Origin: JBGAKG01 sp044224495
Lineage (GTDB): Bacteria; Myxococcota_A; Polyangia; Polyangiales; Polyangiaceae
NCBI GenBank assembly: GCA_044224495.1
Contig: JBGAKG010000004.1
Coordinates: forward strand, 420,136-484,135
Length of the DNA stretch: 64,000 nt
Direction of reading: 5' to 3'
The stretch's first letter is position 1, and each line of letters starts with the position of its first letter. Below, in pieces: positions 18,198 through 26,856 of the stretch. The notes below the pieces were generated by a model. The model was not told the DNA's origin. It made no database searches and worked only from the letters and a program-made list of their open reading frames with translations. Made by a program: the position numbers and the translations under genes.

Positions 18198-19024
18198 GTT
18201 CGGCTCACTACTGGTTGAAGATTCGCGCTCAGGGCATGCGGCTCGCCGACATCGAACGTCGCCGGTTGCTCGATGCCGTGAGGACCTCGTCCGCGACACT
18301 TCACGATCTGAACGTACTCCTGGGGAGCGTGCGCGGTACGGAGTTTGACACTGTCGTCCTCGCACTCGTCCGCGATCACCACGGACTCGATCTTGGGTCG
18401 TTTGCGGACGCGGCTGGATTTTGGCTGTCACCGACCGGGAAGCCGGGCCAGGAGGAGGCCGAGCGCCTATGGGAAGCGAGCTACGTGTCTAGCGGGCGTT
18501 CGTGGATCGTGCAGGAGAATGCTGCGGCGTCGTATCTCGGCTCCGATCGACGGGCGGCGGTGCGCTGGGCGATGCGAGTGGGAGGGGTGGCATCCCAGCG
18601 TCGCGCGGCGAACGCGTTCGCGATCCTCGATTGTGCGCTTGCGATCGAACCGCAGAGCGTCGACTGGCTTCTCTTTACGGACACTGCGATCGCCGCATGG
18701 GACCAGGGCTCCGCTGAATCTCGGGACCGCCTCCTCTTCGACATTCGCCAGAGCTTGGCGGCTGTGAAACGGCGGCATGGTCGGGAGCTCGTACAACGGC
18801 TCCAGCGCAATCAACTCGTTGCGCCTTCCGAGGGGGTGCGTCGCAGCCTGCTCGCGTTCGCATTGGGTCGAATCGACATTGCGGCACAGACTCTCGCGAC
18901 GACCAGGGAAGCCGCGGGCGAAGCCGACTTTCGTCGCTTGGTCGGACGCTTGGCCGACTCGGAACGTATTCGGGTCTGCGTTGCCGACGAATCTTTGGAG
19001 ATCGAAAAGATCGGCTTCCGTTGA
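18194..19024 (+). CDS. unknown protein coupled to an SDR
   Basis: A 276-aa protein of no recognised family. The GTG at 18194 is chosen because it overlaps the stop of the SDR gene (GTGA) and is preceded by AGGAG at 18181-18185 with a spacing of 8. An ATG at 18236 is an alternative. No signal peptide or membrane helix is seen. The protein is helical and charged. Codon use looks less GC-biased than in the flanking genes (for example tgg-ttg-aag-att near the start), which could mean recent acquisition. Function cannot be assigned. Confidence 0.7.
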   Translation: MSSAHYWLKIRAQGMRLADIERRRLLDAVRTSSATLHDLNVLLGSVRGTEFDTVVLALVRDHHGLDLGSFADAAGFWLSPTGKPGQEEAERLWEASYVSSGRSWIVQENAAASYLGSDRRAAVRWAMRVGGVASQRRAANAFAILDCALAIEPQSVDWLLFTDTAIAAWDQGSAESRDRLLFDIRQSLAAVKRRHGRELVQRLQRNQLVAPSEGVRRSLLAFALGRIDIAAQTLATTREAAGEADFRRLVGRLADSERIRVCVADESLEIEKIGFR

Positions 19025-19031
19025 GTCGGGT

Positions 19032-19520
19032 TCAGCGTTCGCTGACGAGCTCTTCGAGTTGGTCGAACGTCTCGCCGAGGTGGTCGCACGCACCCGACGC
19101 GAGCTCGGCGTCGCGCGCTTCCTTGCTCGGGAAGAGCTCGGTCATGACGAGCAACGTCTTGCCGTCTTTCTCCTCGAACGTGACCGTGGTCACGGCGCCA
19201 TCGTCGCCGGATTCGTCGTTCGTCCAGACCAAGCGGGAGTTGGGCGTCACCTCGAGGTAGCGGCCGAAGAACGCCTTCGGCTCCGGGAACGCCGGGTGCT
19301 GGAAGACGAAGCGGTAGGCGCCGCCCGTGCGCACGTCGGCTTCGCACGAGAGCATCGTCATCCCGATCGACTTCGGGACCCACCAGCGCTTCAAGAGCTC
19401 GGCCTTGGTCCACGCCTCGAACACGATGCGGGCGGGGCCGTTGAAGGTTCGCGTGATGACGATCTCGCGATCGGATTTGCGCTCGACGGTCGTCGGGTTC
19501 TTCTTCGGATGTTCGCTCAC
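19032..19520 (-). CDS. SRPBCC/AHSA1-family protein (module A)
   Basis: A 162-aa protein of the START-like AHSA1 family: REIVITRTFNGPARIVFEAWTKAELLKRWW, GGAYRFVF and a C-terminal GETFDQLEEL. These small beta-alpha proteins form a hydrophobic ligand pocket. They are very often encoded with an ArsR repressor, as here. The GTG start at 19520 is chosen for its AAGGAG element and for the GTGA overlap with the ArsR stop; the longer open frame upstream is antisense or overlaps ArsR. The role is probably ligand binding or stress response. Confidence 0.85.
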   Translation of the reverse strand: MSEHPKKNPTTVERKSDREIVITRTFNGPARIVFEAWTKAELLKRWWVPKSIGMTMLSCEADVRTGGAYRFVFQHPAFPEPKAFFGRYLEVTPNSRLVWTNDESGDDGAVTTVTFEEKDGKTLLVMTELFPSKEARDAELASGACDHLGETFDQLEELVSER

Positions 19521-19861
19521 GATCTCTCCTTGCGTTTCAGATCCTCGACGACGTCGTCCAACGCGTCGAAACGTGCTGCCCAAAGTCGACGGTGACGCTC
19601 GATCCAGGCGGCTTCTTGCTCGAGCCGGCGCGGGCCCAGCCGACAGGTCCTCACCCGCCCGACCTTCTCGGTGGTGACGAGCTTGGCGCGCTCCAAGACG
19701 CCGACGTGCTTCTTCATCCCCGTGAGCGTCATGTCGAACCGGGCCGCGAGGTCCGTGATCGACGCGTCGGTGCGGCCGAGGTGCTCGAGCACGCCGCGGC
19801 GCGTGGGGTCGGACAGCGCCGCGAACGACGCGTCCAGGTGGGAGCTCGCAAACTGAACCAT
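19517..19861 (-). CDS. ArsR-family repressor (module A)
   Basis: A 114-aa winged-helix protein: FAALSDPTRRGVLEHLGRTDASITDLAARFDMTLTGMKKHVGVLERAKLV. No metal-binding Cys pair is seen in the recognition helix, so it is of the non-metal group that pairs with AHSA1 proteins. The ATG at 19861 lies in the middle of a perfect 24-bp palindrome, a strong hint of autorepression. The open frame extends further upstream, but a promoter (19872-19900) and the palindrome argue for this start. Confidence 0.9.
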   Translation of the reverse strand: MVQFASSHLDASFAALSDPTRRGVLEHLGRTDASITDLAARFDMTLTGMKKHVGVLERAKLVTTEKVGRVRTCRLGPRRLEQEAAWIERHRRLWAARFDALDDVVEDLKRKERS

Positions 19862-19873
19862 ATGGTTCAGTTT
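19850..19873. promoter_or_regulatory. perfect 24-bp palindrome over the ArsR start codon (candidate operator)
   Basis: Each half reads AAACTGAACCAT and the two halves are exact reverse complements with no spacer. The palindrome covers the ATG of the ArsR gene, the predicted transcription start and the edge of the -10 box, so a bound repressor would block its own transcription. Confidence 0.75.
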
Positions 19874-19900
19874 AATAGGGCACGGAGCGACGGCACGCAA
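19872..19900 (-). promoter_or_regulatory. promoter of the ArsR-AHSA1 operon A
   Basis: On the minus strand TTGCGT (19895-19900) and TATTAA (19872-19877) are separated by 17 bp. The predicted transcription start near 19865 leaves a leader of about 4 nt before the ATG. Confidence 0.55.
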
Positions 19901-19914
19901 GGGCGATCGACGAG

Positions 19915-20475
19915 CTATTTCGACGGGTCGATGTGCGCGTTCCAGAGCTTCGCGCCCTGCTCGTGCTGATCGACGCCGGCCCAGAAGGCTTCGAAGAGGG
20001 CATCGGTCGCGAAGTCGTCGCAGTCCTCCCACTGGAGGAGCTTCGGCCGGTGCACGCGCAGCCCACCGCGCGAAGGCGGCGTGTACGGCACGGCGATCAG
20101 CGCCTTCGAGCTCGGCGAAAAGTAGACGCGCATCTCGAGCAGGATCGCGTCGAGCTTCTCGCTCCCGACCGTGATGCGGCCGTCGTAGGCGAAGACGGCG
20201 GCATTCGCGTCCATCACGTTCGCGTCGAGCCGCTTCCGTCCCTCGTTCACGGCCCGTTCGAGGTCGTCGACGACGAAGCGCTCCATCTTGCGCCCGCCGT
20301 CCTCGCCGACGTGCGCGAGCACCGGATGGAAGCTCGGTCCGTCACCCTTCGCATCGGCGATCGACCAGATGCAGTGGGCGGCGAAGAATCCGGCGAGGTT
20401 GGCGGCGTCGATCACCGTTCGCCAAACGTAGCGCAACGGTGAACGCGATGCGCCGTCGCGCATCGGGTGCAGCAA
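19915..20475 (-). CDS. hypothetical protein
   Basis: A 186-aa soluble protein of no recognised family. It is rich in acidic and aromatic residues and has no signal peptide or membrane helix. A second in-frame ATG lies four codons in. Codon use fits the host. It stands alone between the ArsR module and the divergent Cys-rich lipoprotein gene, 67 bp away. Confidence 0.6.
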   Translation of the reverse strand: MLHPMRDGASRSPLRYVWRTVIDAANLAGFFAAHCIWSIADAKGDGPSFHPVLAHVGEDGGRKMERFVVDDLERAVNEGRKRLDANVMDANAAVFAYDGRITVGSEKLDAILLEMRVYFSPSSKALIAVPYTPPSRGGLRVHRPKLLQWEDCDDFATDALFEAFWAGVDQHEQGAKLWNAHIDPSK

Positions 20476-20542
20476 GGTTCATCCGGAAGCTGCGAGTTGC
20501 GCGCGAATCTTCGTGGCACGACCGATGCAGAGCGCTCGCGCC

Positions 20543-21964
20543 ATGAAGCGAATCGTCGCGTCCTTGGTCGGCATTCTCCTCGTCGCTGGTGTCGGAGCCG
20601 CGATCGGCGCGTGCACCGGCGAAACGCCCGCCGCCGGGTGCGGCACGGGCTCCACCTCGTGCGGCGGCGTGTGCACCGTGCTCGCGCGCGACTCCGCGAA
20701 CTGCGGCGCGTGCGGCAAGGTCTGCGGCGCCGGCGAAGTGTGCTCGCAGGGCACCTGCGCGACGTCGTGCGGTGGCGGAACCTCCGCGTGCGGCTCCGCG
20801 TGTGCGGACTTGAAGAGCGACTCCGCGAACTGCGGCGCGTGCGGAAAGGCATGCGCTGCCGGCACCGTCTGCACCAAGGGCGCGTGCGCGCAGACCTGCG
20901 GCGCCGGCGAAAACGCCTGCGGGCAATCGTGCGTCGACCTGAAGACCGACCGCGCCAACTGCGGAGCGTGCGCGACGACGTGTGCGGCCGGCGAAGTCTG
21001 CACCGCCGGCGCGTGCACCCTCTCGTGTCAGGCTGGGCTCAGTCTCTGTACGCCCGAAGTGTCGGATGGCGGTGTGTCGGACGCTGCGTCCGAGGCCGGC
21101 GAGGGTGGCTCGCCACTGGCGACGACCTACTGCGCGAACCTCGCGAGCGACGACGCCAACTGCGGTGCGTGTCACACCGCGTGCGCCGATGGGACCAAGT
21201 GCGTGAACGGCGCTTGCTCGCCGACGTGCGGTGCGGGGCTGAAGCTCTGCTCCGGGAAGTGCGTCGCCACGCAGTCGGATCCGGCGAACTGCGGCAACTG
21301 CGGCGTGGCGTGCGGCAACCTCATGGCGTGCGTCGCGGGTACGTGCGCTCCGGTCGGCACGCACAACACCGCGGTCATGACCGCGGACTACTCGACGAAC
21401 TACACCGGCTGCGGTGACAACTCGAACTACTCCACGGCGAACTTCGGCGCGATGACCTACTCGCAGTGCGAGGACCTCGCGAACAAGTACGGCGCGCAGT
21501 TCATGGGACAGGTCGGCTTCTTCGGCAACTACGCCGCACCGTACGCCTCCAGCACGCGCTGGGTCGGCGAGGCCGACGCGAACAACGCGTGGATCGGCAA
21601 CGCGAGCTGGGCCACCGTCACCTCGGTTGCCAAGAGCACGCCGCAGAACTGCATCTTGGCGTACGCCAACGGCGCGGTCCCCGGCAAGGTCGCGTTCAAC
21701 ACGGTCTGGCCCTCGGCCAATGGGCGCGCGTACTACGTGCAGGACTTCGGAGTGATCTCGGAGAAGATCTGCTACACGAACGCTCTCGCATCCGGAGCCC
21801 GTCCGCTCAACCCGTGGATGTTCTCGGCCTCGACGAAGTCGACGGCGTTCATGGTGGAGAACCACCAGAACCACGGGAGCACGCTCTACACGGGGCTCGG
21901 CACGTTCACCGCCGACGGCGGGTGCCAGCACACGTACCGGTGCCTCCTCGGCTACCTGCCCTGA
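20543..21964 (+). CDS. Cys-rich repeat lipoprotein (MXAN_6577-like), third copy
   Basis: A 473-aa protein. The signal peptide ends in the lipobox IGAC, so it is probably anchored in the outer membrane. Six or so Cys repeats (NCGACGKxC, GxVCxxGxC) fill residues ~35-275, with an Asp/Ser/Gly-rich insertion near 185-200. The C-terminal ~200 residues form a separate Asn/Tyr/Ser-rich domain starting after GTHNTAVMTADY; it contains few Cys and resembles neither neighbour. It has the same repeat-plus-unique-tail design as the protein at 6035-7336, with an unrelated-looking tail. This suggests a modular surface display family. Confidence 0.8.
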   Translation: MKRIVASLVGILLVAGVGAAIGACTGETPAAGCGTGSTSCGGVCTVLARDSANCGACGKVCGAGEVCSQGTCATSCGGGTSACGSACADLKSDSANCGACGKACAAGTVCTKGACAQTCGAGENACGQSCVDLKTDRANCGACATTCAAGEVCTAGACTLSCQAGLSLCTPEVSDGGVSDAASEAGEGGSPLATTYCANLASDDANCGACHTACADGTKCVNGACSPTCGAGLKLCSGKCVATQSDPANCGNCGVACGNLMACVAGTCAPVGTHNTAVMTADYSTNYTGCGDNSNYSTANFGAMTYSQCEDLANKYGAQFMGQVGFFGNYAAPYASSTRWVGEADANNAWIGNASWATVTSVAKSTPQNCILAYANGAVPGKVAFNTVWPSANGRAYYVQDFGVISEKICYTNALASGARPLNPWMFSASTKSTAFMVENHQNHGSTLYTGLGTFTADGGCQHTYRCLLGYLP

Positions 21965-21971
21965 TCCGTAC

Positions 21972-22001
21972 TTGACGGACTCGTTAATTAACGCGTAGGT
22001 T
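21972..22001 (+). promoter_or_regulatory. promoter of the ArsR-AHSA1 operon B
   Basis: TTGACG (21972-21977) and TAGGTT (21996-22001) are separated by 18 bp. A start of transcription near 22008 would leave a leader of about 6 nt. The -10 lies inside the inverted repeat described next. Confidence 0.45.
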
Positions 22002-22011
22002 AACTACGCGT
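21991..22011. promoter_or_regulatory. inverted repeat before ArsR (candidate operator B)
   Basis: The arms ACGCGTAG and CTACGCGT are perfect 8-bp reverse complements around the spacer GTTAA. The site ends 2 bp before the ATG of the ArsR gene and overlaps its -10, the same geometry as in module A but with a different sequence. Confidence 0.65.
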
Positions 22012-22013
22012 AT

Positions 22014-22388
22014 ATGGCGAGCCCAGCGAACGACCGAAACCTCGACGCCATCTTCGGCGCGCTCGCGGATCCGACGCGGCGCGCGATCGTGGGTCGGCTC
22101 GCGGCGGGCGACCTGACCGTCCTCGAGCTCGCGGAGCCGTTCGCCATCAGCCTCCCCGCGATCTCGCGGCACCTGAAGGTGCTCGAGCGCGCGGGCCTCA
22201 TCACGCGCGGGCGCGATGCGCAGCGCCGTCCCTGCCAGCTCCGCGCCGAGGCGCTCGACGCCATTGGCGGCTGGGCCGAGCACACGCGCCAGGCGTGGGA
22301 GCAGCGCTTCGACGAGCTGGACGACTACCTGAAGAAGCTCGCCAAGAGCCGCGCGAAGGAGAGGAAGAGTCATGGCAGGAAGCGCTGA
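22014..22388 (+). CDS. ArsR-family repressor (module B)
   Basis: A 124-aa winged-helix protein: FGALADPTRRAIVGRLAAGDLTVLELAEPFAISLPAISRHLKVLERAGLI. It ends in a Lys/Arg-rich tail. It belongs to the same AHSA1-linked, non-metal ArsR group as the module A regulator but has a different recognition helix, in line with the different operator. The last 17 bp overlap the AHSA1 gene. Confidence 0.92.
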   Translation: MASPANDRNLDAIFGALADPTRRAIVGRLAAGDLTVLELAEPFAISLPAISRHLKVLERAGLITRGRDAQRRPCQLRAEALDAIGGWAEHTRQAWEQRFDELDDYLKKLAKSRAKERKSHGRKR

Positions 22389-22851
22389 ACCCATCTGGTC
22401 GCTCGACCGCGAGATCGTCCTCTGCCGCGTCTTCGACGCGCCGCGCGCGCTCGTCTACGAGGCGTGGACCAGCGCCGAGCACCTGACGGCGTGGTTCTGC
22501 CCCAAGGGCTTCACGAAGACCACGCACGAGATCGACGTTCGCGTCGGCGGTCGCTGGCGCTTCGACATGTTCGCGCCGGACGGAAAGCTCTACCCGAACC
22601 GCATCGTCTTTCTCGAGATGCACGCTCCGGATCGGCTCGTGTTCGACCACGGGCGCGACCAAGACGACGACCCGACGCGCTTCCGCGTCACCGTCACGTT
22701 CGACGAGCAGAGCAACGGAAAAACCGTCGTGACGATGCGGCAGCTCCACCCGACGAAGGAGCAGCGCGACGCGGGAGTCGGCTTCGGGGCGGTCGAGATC
22801 GGTTACGGGACGATCGACAACCTCGCGCTCCATCTGGCGCGGCGCGGCTAG
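22372..22851 (+). CDS. SRPBCC/AHSA1-family protein (module B)
   Basis: A 159-aa AHSA1 protein: REIVLCRVFDAPRALVYEAWTSAEHLTAWFCP, GGRWRFDMF and FGAVEIGYGTIDNLALHL. It is co-transcribed with the ArsR gene, whose 3' end it overlaps by 17 bp. It probably binds a small hydrophobic ligand. It is the second such module within 3.5 kb, in opposite orientation to the first, and the two differ enough that recent duplication is unlikely. Confidence 0.87.
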   Translation: MAGSAEPIWSLDREIVLCRVFDAPRALVYEAWTSAEHLTAWFCPKGFTKTTHEIDVRVGGRWRFDMFAPDGKLYPNRIVFLEMHAPDRLVFDHGRDQDDDPTRFRVTVTFDEQSNGKTVVTMRQLHPTKEQRDAGVGFGAVEIGYGTIDNLALHLARRG

Positions 22852-22860
22852 CGCGGCGGC

Positions 22861-24705
22861 TCAGTCGTCCGTCCCGTCGCGCGCCTCGGGATCCTCGGCC
22901 TTCTCACCGTCGTGCGCCCACGCGCCGCCGTGCTTGGCGAGCGCCTCGCGGTCGGCCGCGAACTGCTTCTCCAGCTGTTCGCGGCCCGCCTTCGCGGCGG
23001 ACATGCGACGGGTGAGATCGGAGACGAGCGGGAGCTGCTCCTCCAGGCTCTGCACGTTGTGGCGGCGGAAGCGGTCGGCGAGCTCGCGCGCCTCGTACGG
23101 GAGGACCCCGAGCGCTTCGAGCGCTTCCCGCGCGCTCTTGAGCGCGGACTCGAACGTCTCGCGTTGGATCTGGCTGACGTTGCGGCGGCGGAGCTCCATC
23201 CAGTGCGAAACGTTCCGCGCGCGCGCGACGACGCGGAGATGGGGAAAGTGCTCGCGCGCCAGATCGGCCAGGCGCAGGCTGGCCTCCACGTCGTCGACGG
23301 CGATGACGAGCAGCGTGGCGTGCTTCGCGCCCGCCGTCTCGAGGAGATCGAGCCGCGTCGCGTCGCCATAGAAGACGCGGAAGCCGAACTTGCGGAGCAT
23401 CTCGATCTGGTCCGGATCGTGATCGAGCACCGTCGCGCGCATCCCCGCCGCGAAGAGCAAGCGCCCGACGATCTGCCCGAAGCGCCCGAAGCCGGCGATG
23501 ATGGTCTTGGCGCCGTCGTGTTGGATCTCGTCGGCCTCGCGCTTCACCTCGGCCTTTCCGAAGAGCCGATCGTTCACGATCAGAAGGGCTGGGGTCAGCG
23601 CCATCGAGAGGGCGACGACGAGCGTGAGCGTGGCGTCCCACTGGCCGGGGAGCAGGTGGGCCTGCCCTGCGACGCCGAAGACGACGAACGCGAACTCGCC
23701 GCCTTGCGCGAGGAGCGCGGCGAACAGCCAGCTCTGCGGCTTCGGGAGTGCGAGCGGCTTCGCGATGACGCGGAGCGCGAGACCTTTGACGAGCGTGAGG
23801 CCGAGGACGAGCAGGAGCACGACGACCGGCTTCTTGGCCAAGAGCCCGAAGTCGATCGACATGCCGACGGCGATGAAGAAGAGGCCCATGAGCAGGCCCT
23901 TGAACGGCTCGATGTCGGTCTCGAGCGCGTGGCGGTACTCGGAGCTCGCGAGCAGAACTCCGGCCAGGAACGCGCCGAGCGCCATCGACACGCCGGCCGT
24001 CGACATGAGCCACGAGATGCCGACGATGAGGAGGAGCGCGAAGCCAGTGAACACCTCGCGCAAGCCCGTGCGGGCGACGAAGCGGAGGAGCGGTCGGGTG
24101 AGGTAGCGCCCGACGACGATGACGGCGGCGATCGCGCCGATGACCTTCGCGATGCTGCGGAGACGTCCGTCGCCCCCCGCGACGGGCTCCGACGAGAGGA
24201 GGGGAACGAGCGCGATGAGCGGGATCGCCGCGATGTCCTGGAAGAGCAGGATGGAGAACGACGCGCTCCCCATCGGGCCTGCGAGCAGCCCGCGCTCGCG
24301 CATCGTCTGAACGGCGATCGCGGTCGACGAGAGCGCGAGCGCGAGCCCGGCGACGAGCGCCGCCTGCCACGGGAGCCCGATCACGAGCGCCCCGAGCGCG
24401 AGCGCACCACCGCAGACGCCCATCTGGAGCGCGCCGCCGGCGAACACGGCGCGGCGCATGCTCCACAACCGCGCGGGATCGAGCTCGAGCCCGATCAGGA
24501 AGAGCATGAGCACGACGCCGAACTCGGCGAAGTGCAGGATCGATTCGACGTCCTGCACGAGCCGGAGCCCCCACGGGCCGATCACGCAGCCCGCGACGAG
24601 GTAGCCGAGCACGGAGCCGAGCTTGAGCCGACTCGCGATCGGCACGCACACGACGGCCGCGGCGAGATAGACCATCGCGTCGAACAAGAGCCCGTGGTGA
24701 TTCAT
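22861..24705 (-). CDS. kefC: Kef-type K+/H+ antiporter
   Basis: A 614-aa CPA2-family antiporter. About 12 membrane helices fill residues 1-390 (LGYLVAGCVIGPWG, LSSTAIAVQTMRERG). A Rossmann-type RCK/TrkA-N domain follows: IIAGFGRFGQIVGRLL and VIAVDDVEASLRLADLA. A charged coiled tail ends the protein. Kef systems release K+ in exchange for H+ when electrophiles are present. The gene overlaps by ATGA with an upstream flavoprotein gene of the KefF/KefG type, supporting the assignment. The ATG at 24705 is fixed by that overlap. Confidence 0.9.
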   Translation of the reverse strand: MNHHGLLFDAMVYLAAAVVCVPIASRLKLGSVLGYLVAGCVIGPWGLRLVQDVESILHFAEFGVVLMLFLIGLELDPARLWSMRRAVFAGGALQMGVCGGALALGALVIGLPWQAALVAGLALALSSTAIAVQTMRERGLLAGPMGSASFSILLFQDIAAIPLIALVPLLSSEPVAGGDGRLRSIAKVIGAIAAVIVVGRYLTRPLLRFVARTGLREVFTGFALLLIVGISWLMSTAGVSMALGAFLAGVLLASSEYRHALETDIEPFKGLLMGLFFIAVGMSIDFGLLAKKPVVVLLLVLGLTLVKGLALRVIAKPLALPKPQSWLFAALLAQGGEFAFVVFGVAGQAHLLPGQWDATLTLVVALSMALTPALLIVNDRLFGKAEVKREADEIQHDGAKTIIAGFGRFGQIVGRLLFAAGMRATVLDHDPDQIEMLRKFGFRVFYGDATRLDLLETAGAKHATLLVIAVDDVEASLRLADLAREHFPHLRVVARARNVSHWMELRRRNVSQIQRETFESALKSAREALEALGVLPYEARELADRFRRHNVQSLEEQLPLVSDLTRRMSAAKAGREQLEKQFAADREALAKHGGAWAHDGEKAEDPEARDGTDD

Positions 24706-25253
24706 GGCGTCACCTCGGTCGGTCCGCGGAGCTCTTCGATGCGCGCGCGGAGCTTGGTGCCCAGCTCGGCGAGCTCGGCCTCGGTGCGGTGATGCGCGCC
24801 GTGGACGACGAACGGCTCGGCCCACGTCATGCCGCAGAAGCGGGCGACCTGCTCGATCGGCGGGACGAACGTCGCGAACGGGTGCTCGTGCACGCCGCGC
24901 GGCCCGTACGACGTGGGTGAGCCGCCGGTGGTCGTGACCCAGAGCACGGTCTTGCCGTGGAGCGCGGTGGCGTCTTCGCCGAACGCCCACCCGTGGGTGA
25001 GCACCTTCTCGAACCAGAGCGCGAGGAGGGCGGGCGCGCCGTACCAGTAGAACGGCGCGAGCCAGACGACGACGTCGGCGAGGGTGAGCGCGGCTTGCTC
25101 GGCGTCCACGTCGATCGCGAAGTCGGGGTGGAGCTCGTAGAGCGAGCGCACCTCGAGATCGGGGAGCTCGCGGAGCACGTTCAGGAGCGCACTCCCGGCG
25201 ACCGAGCGATCCGGATACGGGTGAGCGTGGAGGACGAGGACGCGCCGGCGCAT
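24702..25253 (-). CDS. KefF/KefG-type NAD(P)H:quinone oxidoreductase (antiporter ancillary protein)
   Basis: A 183-aa flavodoxin-fold protein: VLVLHAHPYPDRS, WLAPFYWYGAPALLALWFEKVL, LWVTTTGGSPTSYG and FCGMTWAEPFVVHG. These are the hallmarks of the KefF/KefG/NQO family, which binds FMN or FAD and is needed for full antiporter activity. It is the first gene of a two-gene operon with the antiporter. The ATG at 25253 follows a GAAGG element. Confidence 0.88.
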   Translation of the reverse strand: MRRRVLVLHAHPYPDRSVAGSALLNVLRELPDLEVRSLYELHPDFAIDVDAEQAALTLADVVVWLAPFYWYGAPALLALWFEKVLTHGWAFGEDATALHGKTVLWVTTTGGSPTSYGPRGVHEHPFATFVPPIEQVARFCGMTWAEPFVVHGAHHRTEAELAELGTKLRARIEELRGPTEVTP

Positions 25254-25372
25254 CCGACCTTCTTCGACCGAGAAGGGGAGAGCGTCAACCAGCCAAAGGG
25301 TCGGGGGGCGCGTGCTTTGCGCGGGCCTGAAATCGATGCGTTGGGCTTGCCACGACGCGAGACGAGCCTGAC

Positions 25373-26851
25373 ATGAGGCGTATGCGAAGGCAGACGTCGA
25401 CCACCATCGTCCTCGCACTGAGCTTGGGAGTCGGGGCGTGCAGCAGCGACACGCCCGCGACGCCGTGCGTGGAAGGTCAGTCGATCGCGTGCGTGGCGCC
25501 CGGCGGTTGCAGCGGCGGTCAGGTGTGCACCGCCGCCGGCACGTGGAGCGCGTGCGTCTGCGCGAGCGACGGCGGGACCGACGGCGGTGACGCGGGCGCC
25601 GTGCCCGGCGTGCCCACCGGGCTCGCGGCGTCCCCGGTCGGCGTGGTGGTCACCGTCACCACGCTCGCCGGGTCGGGCTCGAACGCGTTCGCGAACGGCA
25701 CGGGTGCGGCGTCGTCGTTCAATCATCCCTACGGCGTCACGTTGGACGGCGCATCGAACGTCTACGTGGGCGACCTCTTCAACTTCCGCATTCGCAAGAT
25801 CTCACCGGCGAGCGTGGTGACATCGCTCGCGGGCTCGGTGGTGGGCTTCGCCGATGGGAACGGAGCCGCTGCGAGCTTCAACTGGCCGATGGGCGTCGCG
25901 ATCGACCCGAGCGGAACCGTCTACGTCGCCGACAACCTCAATCAGCGGGTCCGCAAGGTCACGGCGCAAGGCGCGGTGACCACGTTCGCGGGCACCGGAG
26001 CTGCGGGCTCCTTGGATGGTGCCGTCTCGGTCGCGACGTTCAGCGGGCCGCACGGCGTGGCGCTCGACGCGAACGGCGTCGTGTACGTCACCGACACCAA
26101 CAACCATCGCATTCGGAAGATCGCCGCGGGCCAGGTCTCCACCTTGGCCGGGCTCAGCGCGGGGTTCGCCGATGGGACGGGACCCGCGGCTCGCTTCAAC
26201 GGGCCGGATGGGATTGCCGTCGACGCGGCGGGCACCGTCTACGTCGCCGATCGTTCGAACCATCGCATCCGCGTGGTCACACCGGCGGGCGTCGTGACGA
26301 CGCTCGCGGGCTCGGGCGCGCAGAGCTCGGTCGATGGCGTCGGCGTCGCGGCGAGCTTCCAGTTCCCGACCGGGATCGCGGTGGACGCCGGCGGCAACGT
26401 GTACGTCGGCGACGCGAGCGGGAATCGCATCCGCATGGTGACGACGACGGGCGTCGTGACCACGCTGGCGGGGTCCGGAGCGGCGGCGTTCGCGGATGGC
26501 GTGGGGACCGCGGCGAGCTTCGACGGCCCCGCGGGGGTCGCCGTCGACGCCGAGCGCAACGTGTACGTCGCGGACGAGTCGAACCACCGCGTGCGCAAGC
26601 TCATCCTCCACGGGATCGGCGAGCTCGCCGTGACGTGGGGCGCCCCTGCATCGGGTGGCGCGCCGGTGACGGGCTACGTGGCCGTCGCGCAAGCGCCGAA
26701 CCGCGCCGCGCAGTCGTGCAGCACGGCAGGGGCTCTCGGTTGCACGATCGCGGGGCTCACGAGCGGCGTCGCGTACTCCGTGACGGTCACGGCGTTCAAC
26801 GGCGTGGGAGCGAGTGGCCCGTCGTCGACCGCGTCGGCGACGCCGAACTGA
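25373..26851 (+). CDS. NHL-repeat lipoprotein with C-terminal fibronectin type III domain
   Basis: A 492-aa secreted protein. The signal peptide ends in the lipobox VGAC. A short Cys-rich and Gly/Asp-rich linker follows (residues ~30-75). Six NHL repeats then form a probable beta-propeller (residues ~95-405); each has the pattern FNxPxGVAVDxxGxVYVADxxNxRIRKV and TLAG. The last ~80 residues match a fibronectin type III domain (GYVAVAQ, YSVTVTAFNGVG). Such propellers usually bind proteins or glycans on the cell surface. The gene ends 6 bp before the CCA end of tRNA-Ser. Confidence 0.87.
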   Translation: MRRMRRQTSTTIVLALSLGVGACSSDTPATPCVEGQSIACVAPGGCSGGQVCTAAGTWSACVCASDGGTDGGDAGAVPGVPTGLAASPVGVVVTVTTLAGSGSNAFANGTGAASSFNHPYGVTLDGASNVYVGDLFNFRIRKISPASVVTSLAGSVVGFADGNGAAASFNWPMGVAIDPSGTVYVADNLNQRVRKVTAQGAVTTFAGTGAAGSLDGAVSVATFSGPHGVALDANGVVYVTDTNNHRIRKIAAGQVSTLAGLSAGFADGTGPAARFNGPDGIAVDAAGTVYVADRSNHRIRVVTPAGVVTTLAGSGAQSSVDGVGVAASFQFPTGIAVDAGGNVYVGDASGNRIRMVTTTGVVTTLAGSGAAAFADGVGTAASFDGPAGVAVDAERNVYVADESNHRVRKLILHGIGELAVTWGAPASGGAPVTGYVAVAQAPNRAAQSCSTAGALGCTIAGLTSGVAYSVTVTAFNGVGASGPSSTASATPN

Positions 26852-26856
26852 AGCTC

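Noticed and set aside
20514..20529. Sigma-54-type promoter (TGGCAC with GG-N10-GC spacing)
   Set aside because: The -12 element would put the transcription start only about 3 nt from the ATG at 20543, and no enhancer-binding regulator is nearby. A chance match is likely in GC-rich DNA.
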